In this document: positions 44,701 through 55,929 of the stretch, in pieces
Layout of the letters: every line of letters starts with the position of its first letter
Position numbering within the stretch: the first letter of the stretch is position 1
NCBI GenBank assembly: GCA_958496175.1
Contig: OY292279.1
Coordinates: forward strand, 10,354,001 to 10,418,000
Direction: 5' to 3'
DNA length: 64,000 bases
DNA from: Sisyra terminalis
Taxonomy: Eukaryota; Arthropoda; Insecta; Neuroptera; Sisyridae
Position numbers and translations under genes: made by a program
Notes under the pieces: model-generated
The model's input: the letters and a program-made list of their open reading frames with translations, nothing else
Databases searched by the model: none
Told to the model about the DNA's origin: nothing

Positions 44701-45639
44701 GAATTGTGGTTTCATTAGGAAAATGGAAAAAAGTAATTTCAGTTATTTTATTTTTTTATGCAATCCTCATTTCTTTTAAAACAAATCAGCATAAGTGTTA
44801 GTTGACAATTGAGGCCCAAAGGAGGAAGTTAAGGGTTACATTTGATACCTAAAAACACCAATGATAGACCATCGAAAAAATGTCATTTGGGAAAAACATT
44901 TTCCTCAAGTCAACAACCATAAAACAACAATGGTTGCAAAACTTTTCTTATTTACTTTTTACGTTCAAACTTTGACAAATGGATCAAAATTTCTCACGGG
45001 ATTTTCATCCCCTTTTTTCCTCCACCCCCGTTCTTTTAACTCCTGTGATTTTCACACTAAACGTTACCGATAAACCAACGAAATATTCAACGAAAAGTTC
45101 CAGTGGAATGAAATTTGTGATCAATTGCATCTGCTGCTACATAAAATGATTAAATGTTGAAGGTATCATGGAAATATTTACAGAAAAATCGATGATTTGT
45201 GGTTTCTAGTATTTGGTGTACAAATGGTTAGGATTAACTAGGAATAACTTTTAATAGAGTGATTTAATCGAAAATTCATAAGAGACTCTTTTTGTAGAGC
45301 GTTAAATTTTACGTCAGAATAATTTGACTTTAAATCTTTTCATTCATTTGTTTCTGAGAAAAAAAATTAAAAGTAAAAAGTCAAATAATCCCATGTTATT
45401 TAAATGGTAAAAGTAATTTGATTCCGGCACGGTTTAATCAAGAAATTAAGAGCATAAATTGTATTGGATAATTTTTTTTATATCTTAAACTAAAAATTCA
45501 GGAGGCGATCGCTGTAAAAAAATCAATTTGGGAAATAACGGGCACTCTAATGTTCCACCAATTAAAAGTGGTAATTTTGGTACCACTGACCAAAAACGCG
45601 AGGATAGACGAGTGATTTTTGAAGACGTTAAGTTGGATA
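44701..45639. other. AT-rich intergenic sequence with worn palindrome-family phrases
   Basis: TCTTTTTGTAGAGCGTTAAA near 45287 and GGCACGGTTTAATCAAGAAA near 45427 echo the palindrome arms, otherwise nothing recognised. A 70-codon frame (44861-45073) has no domain. Confidence 0.35.
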
Positions 45640-46010
45640 AGTTATTGGATCAAGATTCATGTCAAACTCCAGAAATATTCGCGAAAATCTAGGAAATAAA
45701 TAAGTCAGTGGTTTTCAAAAGGTTTTTTCAAATGCGATCGAAAAAATTTTGCATAACACAGAAAGTGGATCCAAATTAGCAATCTAAAGAGGAGAAAATG
45801 GGATAAGTGCAGGTGCAAGTTAATGCAAGTTTCACCGCTGAAGTTGATACATTTATGGGTTAATTCTGTGATTTTCTTCCGATTAAACTATTGAATTGAA
45901 TTTTTTGTCCTTCATTACGATTTTATAAAAAAAATTTTCTTCTTCTTTGGCTTTTGGAGTAATTATTTGTACCGTAAGAAACGATGTTCGACGTTCTTGA
46001 ATCTTTAGAT
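45640..46010. pseudogene. mariner fragments in inverted orientation
   Basis: The plus strand around 45765-45815 translates roughly as KVDPN-SKEEKMG, recalling the mariner EKWI-Y-NPKRKKSW block. From 45830 to 46000 the minus strand matches the same region of the fossil at 20460-20640 (CACCGTTGAAATG..., ATTACTCCAAAAGCC...). This gives two head-to-head scraps. Highly decayed. Confidence 0.4.
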
Positions 46011-47697
46011 CCAGGTTTCAAAAAAATCCTCTATAAACCTTTTTTTAAAAAAAAAAAACGCTTTTTGGAGACTTAATTCCTTGGTTACAAAACGATTTGA
46101 AGTAATAAATCAATATTTTTAATAGAATTTAGAAATTATAAATAAGTTGCACTTTTTAGTTATAAATCATGATACTAGAGGGCAGAACAAACGAGGAAAT
46201 GGGATTACATTTAATGCTTTTCCTTGATATTTTCGCCTGCTTAATTCCGTAAATATGAACTTAAATGCTTCATAGATTATGCATAAAAAAGATTTTAGAG
46301 AAAAAAAATTGATGTTTGAGACTCCTACAGCTCCTACAGTTTCCTTTGGATATCAAGCATAGCAAATATGAAGTTTTTTTGTCTTTAATTTGGCATTCAA
46401 ATCGAATTTTATAGCTCTTTCCGGATTTCTACATTTAATTAAAATCAAAACTCGAAAATTATTATTAAGTACTTGATACTCGCAATTTCGTACAAAAGAT
46501 GCAAATGTAAGTTTTTAATTTTGACAGGATACGGAGTTATTCCTCTTATGTCATATACCACAATGAAATCGTGAGGAATTAAGCCGAATTGTCTTTGTCT
46601 CGATTAGTTGCGTAACTAAATTTGAATTTATATTTTCGCTTGTTTAATTCTGTGAATATGAACTTGAATGCTTTATAGATTATATATAAAAGATTTTAGA
46701 AAAAAATGATGTTTGGGACTCCTACAGATTGAAATTTTTCGAATATCTCATCAAAAACTTTTAAAACCCGTACACATGAAAGTTTGATGATGAATATCTT
46801 TTGAACGGTTAATTTAATCACCAAAACATAAGAAACTATTTTTATAGAGCAGTTAATTTCCAACAAAAATTTGTATTGCGCATTGTATAAGACATATAAG
46901 AGTCATTTATTGTCGAGGTATAAAATTCATAAACAAAAATGAAATTTGTCTTAAAATAATCAAAATTAAATCCTTAATATCTTTCAAATGGTCAGGCTTA
47001 CGGAAAAAATATAGAATACCTTTTTTGTAGAGCATTAAATTTCCTAAAAAAATCTTTCAGAACATTTTTCTGTACAATCGATAAATGATGAGGTATAAAT
47101 TTTTTTCTATTGGACTGAGAAAAATACAAAATTGCGATGCGGAGGATCTTCCTATTAAAATTATGAGTTCATACTTGGTAAGAATTTTTTTAAGGTGTCT
47201 CGTAACCCATTTTTCCACGTCACTTGTATAAAAAAATAATCGATTTTTTTGACCCACCCTATGAAATACATTATATTCACCTACTGTATGCATTATTTTG
47301 ACATTTTGAGCTTGCAATACCTCTGCTCCTAATGAAATCTCAAACTCCAAATTTTAGGTGCATAATACTATCATACAGTACTATAATGAGGTGATATTTC
47401 AGATTTTTATCTGGTCCCCCACCAGAGATATTGAGCTCAGAAAATTGCTAATTTTGAAAATTTCCAAATTTTATTATTTTTTATTTTAAAAAGGCTTAAA
47501 ATCTCAGACTTCAAATTTTGTTTTTGAATACAACTAGTACCTAATTGTTTGTAAAAAAAGTTTTAACGTGTAGACTCTTTCCCTTCCTTCACAATCTTTC
47601 CTTGAAATTTGAAGTTTTTACAAATGAGAGCTAAAAATGTAGGCTGAAATTTCACCCCTTAGAATTACATTTAGGTGAAAACGTCTTATTACAACCT
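46011..47697. repeat. Diverged palindrome-family and internal duplications
   Basis: Two copies of TCGCCTG/TCGCTTGTTTAATTC.GT (46220, 46637) with AATGCTT.ATAGATTAT show an internal duplication of about 415 bp. 46740-47350 carries worn palindrome-arm phrases (TTTTTTGTAGAGCATTAAAT, ATTGCGATGCGGAGGATCTT). A 97-codon minus frame at 47057-47350 lies in this repeat and is not called. Confidence 0.45.
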
Positions 47698-47975
47698 TAT
47701 AGCTTATATTTTCATGAACACACTGCTTTTAGTTTCATTTTGGTAGGACAAATAGGGCCTGAGATAATCAAGTTTCCGCAAACCCTTAAAAGTGAGAAAA
47801 TGTCTGCGCCTAGTAAAACTAATATGGCCACCACCGGAAAACTAAAAACAATAAAATTAAAATAATGATGAATTTGAACTACCAACATGTTGGGGTGACA
47901 GCAAAAAACAAAATCGGAATTAAAAAAAATAGTCAAGCGACCAGTGCTGGACCGACTGAATTGGACTGACCCAGA
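47698..47975 (+). repeat. Dispersed repeat C, copy 2
   Basis: Near-identical to 4504-4790 over its first 190 bp, diverging in the poly-A region and meeting again at GGACTGACCC. The upstream flank differs from copy 1, which has a Helitron at that position. Confidence 0.7.
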
Positions 47976-48051
47976 TGGAAAACTTAGTAAGAATTCGAAG
48001 AAGAAAAAATGATGTAAATTTGCATGAAACTAGTTAGGCTTTTGATTAGAC

Positions 48052-48423
48052 CAGTGATTTCCAAAGTGGTCTATATCGACCCCTAGGGGTCTATGACAAC
48101 CTGCAAGAGGTCTACGTCAGCGAAAAAAAAATTGGGAGTCCATGAAATGAAAATGGGAGTCCACGATAGTGGATCTCAACACATACACTGATAGTACCTA
48201 TTTACTTACATCATACTATCTTATAATATCAAGACATATACATTATTTATAAAAGTACCTATGAAGTTATAAAAGTACCTATGTTTTTACTTTAAGGTTT
48301 TAATACTAAACTTCACTGCAGTTAGAAATTTACAGGAAATCAATATCAGGTAAATAGGGGGTCTACCGAACACGGAAAAACATGGCAAGGGGTCTACGAC
48401 ACAAAAAAGTTTGGGGAACTCTG
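48052..48423. mobile_element. hAT-type MITE (372 bp) with perfect 8-bp target duplication
   Basis: Flanked by GATTAGAC at 48044-48051 and 48424-48431. Left end CAGTGATTTCCAAAGTGGTC and inverted right end CAGAGTTCCCCAAACTTTTT are hAT-type termini. Inner repeats GGGGTCTA(T/C)GAC occur near both ends. No coding interior. Confidence 0.9.
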
Positions 48424-49030
48424 GATTAGACCATCAAAAACCACCCCTCTGTCATTTGGGGAAGCCGGAGGCTTCCCTTTTGTTACATTTCCTTACAATT
48501 TTTCCAATTCTTTTTATTCAAATTGGTATATCTGGCATCTTACGCCCAACTCCGTAACGTATCCAATTTTAACAATTCCAAATTTTCCGAGTTTTCCTTA
48601 CATTCTCCTTTGTGTTTGACTGACACCAGCTTACAATCGTAATCGTAACGGGAAAAATTTAAATAAATATCGATTCCGTAAATATTTCACAGGGCGAAAG
48701 AAGAAAAGTTTTATTGATCTTTTCTTTATATATTTTCAAGAGTTTTCCGTTTTTATGGGTGTTTTCTTTGTACCTTGATCGCAGTAGTTACGAAAGGATA
48801 TCCACAAATGTCTTGCAAATAAATAAAAGACTATATTGATACGATGTCATCGTATCTTTAGAATGTTTTCTCTGCATTTTATATTTAGGTCAAGTCTATG
48901 AAAGACTCCTCGGTCGTTTTCCTCGGTAATCCTTTTTTTTTTACTTTCCATATAATCAATCTTTGCTCCACTAACACAATTAAGATTGTTTAATATTTAT
49001 GTGAGTTTTGCAAAAAGGTATTCATAATAT
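48424..49030. other. Intergenic sequence with a perfect GC hairpin
   Basis: 48459-48477 is GGGAAGCC-GGA-GGCTTCCC, an 8-bp perfect stem followed by TTTTG. In a eukaryotic setting I do not read it as a terminator. The rest is unique, AT-rich and non-coding. Confidence 0.4.
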
Positions 49031-49878
49031 GAAGCGAAAGAAAACGGAGAAAAAAGGGCTGGCTTTAATTTCCCGACATTTTATTGAGCTTGAAAAGCTC
49101 GAGATTTGCTCGGGATAAATGGCACTTGGTTCTTGTCGGCGGAAAATGGAAACTATGCCAAACATGAATGGAATTAGATAATTCCTCCGTCATATATATT
49201 ATATGTTGGGGCGTTTCATAAACTTTTCGCAGTGAATTCCGGATGAACGCTTAAGTAATAATATTTAAAGGGGGCGAGAGATATGGCTTTAATTAAATTC
49301 CATAAAATGTGATTGATTATCTCGATAACGTCCCTTCGGTACATCGATAAAGTCGCGGGTAATTTAAAAGTTCGTTCGTAATAATTCGGTGCATGTAAAA
49401 ATTGTCGTGTGGCGTTTCATAATCAATATCGATTAGGAATTGGAGTCAAGCGATAATTAAGAAGACTGCCTTTTTCGCATTTGTTCTTCATCTCGAATAC
49501 GATGTCGTTATTGTCGAATTTATTTTCGTTCAAACTTTAAATGAATAATGTGATTGGATATTACACAAACTAATTACAACACAACGTGCAAAATGTAATT
49601 AGTGTTCATTTTGTTTCCATACCGTTTTATTATGATTCGACGACACCAACGTATTTCATCCCCTTTACATCCCCCTTTTAAAATGACATCCCTTAACGAT
49701 AAAATTGTTCCATCAGATGCAGTCTAAGATGCAGGGTTATAAACGCTGAAATCTTTTCGGTTTTTAGTGTCATTTTTTAAGATAGACATCAGAGATGTAA
49801 AACATCCCTTATCCAAAACTGTCTAAACAAATAAAATGCATTTTTTTTCTGCCTAACGACAAATTCAACCTCCCTAAA
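49031..49878. other. Unique island, candidate cis-regulatory DNA
   Basis: Repeat-free and of balanced composition, with several TAATTA/ATTAAT and ATCGATAA-type sites (ATTATCTCGATAACG, TACATCGATAAAGTCG, AATATCGATTAGG). No reading frame is supported. It ends at the Helitron insertion. Confidence 0.3.
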
Positions 49879-51395
49879 TCTATACTAATATATAAAATTC
49901 TTACGTCTGTCAGTACATTTCAATTTGGAACCCAGTTTTAAAGTAAATATTTGTTTCAAGAGGCCCCTATTCCAAATTTAACATTTTTAAAATTTTTGTC
50001 TGTCTGTCTGTCTGTGTGTCCTGATATAACTAAAGAACGGAAAAATCGAATTTAATGAAACTTTATACTAAGATACAACACCATTACTCACACACGTTAG
50101 GCTACTTATCATTCCTTAAAAATAATAAGGGAATGTATCCCCTACGTAAAAACTGAGGGATGAAAAAAAATAACTTTAGATAGGCGAGTTATATATCATT
50201 GGAAAGGTATTTAACAGTTAAAAAATGATATGTATTAATATTTTAGTTGAACTAATAAAAGCCACAGTAATTTAATTTAAAGCACAAAAAATTGCCTTAT
50301 TGAAATATAAATGTTTTTATTGATAATAATCTAACATTTAACTTTTTTTTTACATAATTGTTGTAAATAGATCCTTAAGATTGCTCAGTAAGGAAATATT
50401 AACGAAAAAAATGTAATAGTAATAATAATAATAATAATAATAGTAATAAAGCATAAAGTAAATACGTTTTTAAAACCGTGCATATATAAAATCGTGTATT
50501 TTTATACCCCCTCTGAGTGATGAAATTTTAATATTCGGTATATTCCTTATAGGAAGTAGGCATGTGATAAGATTTTTTTTTTTGAAAATTCCTACCCTAA
50601 CAGACGAGGGTGAATTCAGGATTTTTTTCTTGGGGGGGGACAATATCTTTTATTTGCAAGTGCGTGAAAGGGATCACGAAAAAAATTCGCATTTCCAGCC
50701 AGAAATCATCATAAAGATAAATAATAAATACTCATATCATAATGATAAAAGAAATATAAAATCCTCTTCCAGAGCAAAAGGCATATGCCAAATCATGTAT
50801 GATGAACTCTGGACTATCCAATATGGTTTAATTATTTAGTTGAAATTCAGATACTTCAATAATAAGTTTAAAGATACATAATTGTTATACATGATTATGG
50901 AAGAATTGGGTTTCGTGCAATTGTACAAATTTTAATTTCGTGGTTGTGTTGTACAGTGCAACAGTGCAAAAGTTTTTGGAAAAAGGTTCATTCGGGAATC
51001 AAAAAAGGGAGATGGGGTTATTTTGATGCGAGTATTTTGATAACTTTCGACTTTTTTTAGTCATAATTAAGACCGAATTTATTGAACTTGGCGATATTTT
51101 TTATTTATGTATAGGAGCTGATTAATTTACGGAGTATTTGGTTCACGGTAGGTATACCTACCGTAGATTCAATGAAAATCAATTGATTATTGCATAGAAC
51201 TATTTTATTCTTTGCAATAGTTTATTAATTGTGTCTTTTTAAAGTTGACAAAATAGTGTTTTCAGGTATGATTATATTTTTCGTAAAAGAAATAAGAAAA
51301 ATCAAAATTTTCATATACTACTACAAATAGCAAATTTAAAAAGAAAATATAATCTACACCTACGTTACACAGACGAAGTCGTGGGGATCAGCTAG
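49879..51395 (+). mobile_element. Non-autonomous Helitron with both ends (1517 bp)
   Basis: Starts TCTATACTAATATATAAA after an A and ends GGGGATCAGCTAG before a T, the canonical Helitron boundaries. A short hairpin (ACGA-AG-TCGT) sits about 10 bp before the end. The 3' 340 bp match the Helitron at 3557-4503. It holds a GTCTGTCTGTCTGTCTGTGT run (~49998), an (AAT)n microsatellite (50417-50452) and a 91-codon frame (50564-50839) without a domain. No Rep/helicase, so it depends on an autonomous partner. Confidence 0.82.
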
Positions 51396-52170
51396 TTGAC
51401 TATAATTGCAGAGGTTTTGACACAAACTTAGTTAACGATATTAAATTGAATTTCCTCGTAGATGAAGTGCCTTGTCTTCTAATTTAAGCTTTCAAGATTA
51501 TCTTCTCTTTGTCCAGCTTTGAGCTTCGAAAATTATAATAGATAATCGACTATTATCAGTAAGCTTGTAGATTGTCGTGATAACTTCAAAAGTTTGACCC
51601 CAATTCTGCTAAAGTTCACCAATGAAAACTTTAAAATTTTCCACAAAAAAATTAAAAAATTCATCCAACTGTTAATCACACCAAAGTATTGTCGGAAATC
51701 AATCCTAATTTGTCGGCCGGCAAAAAAGAATTTCACTAATGAATAATTTTAGTTGAATTTGAGGAATGCAATGGAAAGATATTTATGTAGTACCTAGGTG
51801 CTTGTCATTTGTGAAAAGGCCAACAAAACGACGAGCTTTCAAATGAAACTTTTATTGTTGTATGCCACTTGGAAATTAGCGTCGAATTAAAATAGCCGCG
51901 CGGGCGGCGTTGAGAGCTTTCGAAGCTTTCGAAACTTACGATGGGATGCGATGCTTTTGGCGTAGGTCTGTTGTTTTAAAAGTGCATGCACATCCCTTGT
52001 CACTTACAGGTATTAATATAATATAATATAGACAGGAAACTGGGTCATTTCACCAACGGATTGAAATGTCCATGTTCCCATTTATTGAGGTTAACTCTTC
52101 ATATTATTGATTTAAATGCTCATATGTACAAGTACTTAGTATCCAGTTGAGATAGCAAAGCTTAGCATAT
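51396..52170. other. Unique intergenic stretch
   Basis: 51780-52010 is notably GC-richer (AGCCGCGCGGGCGGCGTTG at ~51894) and non-repetitive. A 67-codon minus frame (51533-51736) has no domain. Nothing supported as a gene. Confidence 0.3.
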
Positions 52171-53199
52171 GCATGTAAATTAGACTAATTCAAAAAAAAT
52201 GATGAATTTTTTTTCTCTTAATTATATCGAAAATATTGTTGGGAATGACAAAAAAAATCCTGTGAAAGTTTAAGCTCTTAATATTAATATTAAGAGGTGC
52301 CGCATCGCAAATTTCAATTTTCCATTTAAATAACATGGGAACAATATTCTCTTGCACTTTGGAATTTTATAGCTCACGTAGGTGACAATATTTCGGAATG
52401 ACCAAGGTATATTCTTGTAGAAAATTGAACGATCTACAAAAAAGGTCTCGAACAAGTTTTTGATATATTTATCCCTTCAAAAGTTATTCGAGGTCAAAGT
52501 TGAACTAAAGAGAAATTTTAATATTTTTTCAATTTTTTCACGCAACCATCAATTTTATGAGACAATTTTATATGATATTTTTTGTAGAGCACTTTGTTTT
52601 CTACAACTTATCTCCATAAAAGTTTTTGATATTTTTCACAGGTCCTAAGTTATTTGCATTAAACTAAAAATTCCCGGAATTATTATATTTTTAACATAAT
52701 TTTTTTTATTTTAATTAAATAACTTAGGGCCTGTGAAAAATATCAAAAACTTTTATAGAGATAAGTTATACCAAAAAAAAGTTCTCTACAAAAAATGTCC
52801 TATAAAAGTTTCTCATATAATTAATGGTTGCGTCACAAAATTGAAAAAAAAAAAATTCTCTTTAGTTCAATTTTGACCTCGAATAACTTTTAAAGGAATA
52901 AATATATCAAAAACTTGGTTAGAGACCTTTTTTGTAAATCGTTCAATTTTGTACAAGAATATATCTTGGTCATTCCGAAATATTTTCACCAACGGGAGCT
53001 ATAAAATTCCAAAATGCAAGAGAATATTGTTCCCATGTTATTTAACTGGAAAATCGAAATTTGCGATGCGGCGTCTCTTAATATTAATATTAAGAGCTTA
53101 AACTTTCACAGGATTTTTTTTTGTCATTCCTAACAATATTTTCGATATAATTAAGAAAAAAAAATTCATAATTTTTTTGAATCAGTCCAATCTACATGC
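52171..53199. repeat. 1.03-kb palindrome of the same family
   Basis: Arms mirror around 52685, from GCATGTAAATTAGACTAATT on the left to its counterpart ending ACATGC at 53199. The order of phrases is the same as in the inner arms at 41.95-43.0 kb. A 22-bp perfect palindrome (52275-52296, half-site CTCTTAATATT) is embedded in each arm. No coding sequence, although frames of about 60 codons occur. Confidence 0.85.
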
Positions 53200-53290
53200 A
53201 TTTCCATACATTGTTTTCGGATGGATTCTAATGTGGATTTCTATATGGTTTCCTATGTGATTTTTCAAGTGGAATCCTATAAGAATATAC

Positions 53291-54147
53291 CTACAATATA
53301 TCTACAAGAATATACCTTGGTCATTCAGAAATATTGTCACCAACGTGAGCTATAAAATTCCAAAGTGCTAGAGAATATTGTTCCCAAGTTATTTAAATGG
53401 AAAATCGAAATTTGCGATGCGACACCTCTTAGTATTCATATTAAGAGCTTAAACTGTCACAAATTTTAATATTTTTTCAATTTTTTCACGCAACCATCAA
53501 TTTTATGAAAAAATTCTATAGGACATTTTTTGTAAAGAATTTTTTTTCTATAACTTATCTCTATAAAAGTTTTTGATATTTTTCACAGGTCTTAAGTTAT
53601 TTGCATTAAACTGAAAATTCCCTGAATTAATATATTTGTAATAAATAAAATATTTTTTTTATTTTAATTAAATAACTTAGGACCTGTGAAAATATAATAG
53701 CAAAAACTTTTATAGAGATAAATTGTAGAAAAAAAAGTGCTCTACAAAAAATTTCCTATAACATTTTCTCATAAAATTGATGGTTGCGTCAAAAAATTGA
53801 AAAAATATTAAAATTTGTGAAAGTTTAAGCTCTTAATATTAATACTAAGAGGTGCCGCATCGCAAATTTCGATTTTCCATTTAAATAACATGGGAACAAT
53901 ATTCTTTTGCACTTTGGAATTTTATAGCTCACGTTGGTGTCAATATTTCGGAATGACCAAGGTATATTCTTGTAGACAATTGAACGATCTACAAAAAAAG
54001 TCCCTTACAAGTTTTTGATATATTTATTCCTTCAAAAGTTATTCGAGGTCAAAGTTGAACTAAAGAGAAATTTTAATATTTTTTCAATTTTTTGACGCAA
54101 CCATCAATTTTATGAGAAAATTTTATCAAACATTTTTTGTAGAGCAC
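53291..54147. repeat. Rearranged palindrome with an extra half-arm
   Basis: 53291-53989 is a palindrome centred near 53640. The arm phrases lie in an order different from the other copies: the core AT block (CAAATTTTAATATTTTTTCA) is flanked directly by the GTGACAGTTTAAGCTCTTAA and GGTGCCGCATCGC blocks. 53990-54147 continues as an unpaired half-arm ending at GTAGAGCAC. It looks like a recombinant of two copies. Confidence 0.7.
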
Positions 54148-55555
54148 ACCATTCACATTTCCCTCTAGTAGTCCGACTAGTTTTAACTAGTAAATTTTAA
54201 TATGCAAAAGTGGATCCAGAAGGATTATTGGAGGTCATAACTTCCTGCATTCCTTTTCGGATGATTAAGAGTTTGACTTCTGGCATCTCAATGATAAATT
54301 TAATTAAGTACATGTATTATTCCCCTCCTGTGTTTCTGAATTATGGTATTAATTAGGTGAAGGAAAATTATTTTGGGTTTTTGAAAAAAAGAAGAGGTAA
54401 TGAAACTTTTTTTTGTTTCCTGTAGGAAAAGAAAACACAGAGGTTTTAAAATGGTTGGACCAAATCAAGGTAATCAAATTTCAATGGTCAAAAAGAAATT
54501 GCAATATTTAACCATCGGAGAAATTTCCAGAATGTGCACGAAAAACGGAAGTTTCGGAAATGTTAGATGTCTCTAGGAAATATCATTAATAAAGACGAGA
54601 ATTCTGCCATTAAAATCAATGAATTTAACTCCAAAATTTGGCCTCATTTATCCTCGATAACCGTGGAGGATCATTCACCGAAGATAAAATAGAGAAATAG
54701 AATCTTTTTTGATTATCCCAATTGGAAGAATCCTCGCCAAAAATAGAAGAAATCAAGGAAAACTTAATTCATGACAGAATGGAATAAAAGATCAAATACT
54801 TGTACAAAAATTTCAATATTATTTTCACCGACACTGATTCATGATACCACACTATTTAAGCACATGGTAAGCCTAAATTCTATTTCTGAAATCTAAACGC
54901 CGCGTATATTTTTAACGACTCAAATCCGTGCCTCATCTTTCTGGCCATTGGAACAATTCATATGTCTATCAAAATATAAAAAAAATTGTCACTATTTCCA
55001 AAGTCATCATTACGCTAAATTTTTCCCCGCAAGAAAACCATAACCAATATATACGTGCAATTAACTTCTTGAACCACTTCCAAAATCCACGTCCGTCTAA
55101 AATCATGACAAATATAAACACGCAAGTATAATTAATATTTCGGTGGCAAATTTTTCAATTTGTATTCCACCGTTTGATCGATATTTACGTGGAGGATATT
55201 CGGGTGTTACGTTAAGACCGCTGGAGTTCGAAAGCCGACGAGGATGTCTCAAAATTGGTTTCGATTCTAGTGCTTTTCCTGTTCTCGTTAAATTACCGGA
55301 AATTTGAAATATGAAACTTTCCAATTTACGACAGTTGTAATGGAAAAAGTTTGTGAAATCAACGCTAAGATTGTGGAAAGTTTTTCCTTTATTAAATAAA
55401 TTTCTAATTGACATTTGGAGGAGATAACAGTAAGCCGAATAACTATTGGGATGGAATAAAACGCTGGAGATATACTTTGTTCTTTGGGTTAATGTAACAG
55501 AAAGGGATAAAGTCCCTCTCTTTGTGCCATGCCGGCACGCGATTGGCTGAGTGAC
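54148..55555. other. Short MITE scrap, then unique island
   Basis: 54148-54190 (ACCATTCAC..., TAGTAGTCCGACTAG) resembles the MITE at 57395-57554. The rest is repeat-free with mixed composition. A 161-codon minus frame (55103-55588) covers part of it and the start of the heat-shock-type promoter but shows no domain or relative. It is the longest chance-like frame here and is not called. Confidence 0.35.
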
Positions 55556-55558
55556 TTC

Positions 55559-55676
55559 TATCTCTCTCCCACCAATGCAAATGTACATATCGATTGTTCT
55601 GGAAACATCTAGTAGGTGGTGGAACGTTGACGAATATTGGAGTACATTCTAGAATGTTGGGTTGCGGGTATATAGG
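55559..55676 (+). promoter_or_regulatory. Heat-shock-type promoter: CT repeat, HSE array, TATA
   Basis: A TCTCTCTCCC run (GAGA-factor type) and a CCAAT (55572) precede an array of pentamer units in constant 5-bp register from 55597 to 55659. Alternating orientation is kept: TTC 55597, GAA 55602, GAA 55622, GAA 55632, TTC 55647 and GAA 55652 are perfect. TTG or other near-matches fill most other slots. GGTATATAGG (TATA, 55669-55674) follows directly. Heat-shock factor binds such alternating nGAAn/nTTCn units. This is the architecture of insect Hsp70-type promoters. Confidence 0.6.
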
Positions 55677-55865
55677 TAATTCAGTTGTGAATTTCCGTTA
55701 CAACAAAGCGATTATTATTGTGATTTCGATTTAAAAGTGAATATTGTAATTTAAGTGATTGTTTTGACAAGTGTAAATGTGTAATAAAAAGTGTATACAA
55801 GTGTAATAAAAAAAAGTGATTGTTAAGTGTGAAAGTGATTATTTATTTCCAAAAGAAATTAAAAG
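55677..55865 (+). other. A-rich leader downstream of the heat-shock-type promoter
   Basis: The predicted start is near 55699. The following ~165 nt are A-rich and repeat AAGTGA/AAGTGT motifs (AAAAGTGAAT, TTAAGTGATTG, ACAAGTGTAAATG, AAAAGTGTATAC, AAAGTGATT). This resembles the long A-rich 5' leaders of insect heat-shock mRNAs. No heat-shock protein frame follows. After 55930 a tandem repeat begins. It could be a non-coding transcript, an exon 1 with a distant coding exon, or a gene cut off by insertion. Confidence 0.4.
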
Positions 55866-55929
55866 AACGAATAAACGCCATCTCAATATAGTTTTAAGAC
55901 GTCAGGTTACCATAATATATCTTTTGACA

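Noticed and set aside
48459..48477. GC hairpin followed by T residues, like a bacterial intrinsic terminator
   Set aside because: The setting is clearly eukaryotic and no gene ends there. It is more likely part of a decayed short repeat.
55103..55588. 161-codon open frame on the minus strand
   Set aside because: It overlaps the heat-shock-type promoter on the other strand, shows no domain, and its composition follows the surrounding non-coding island.
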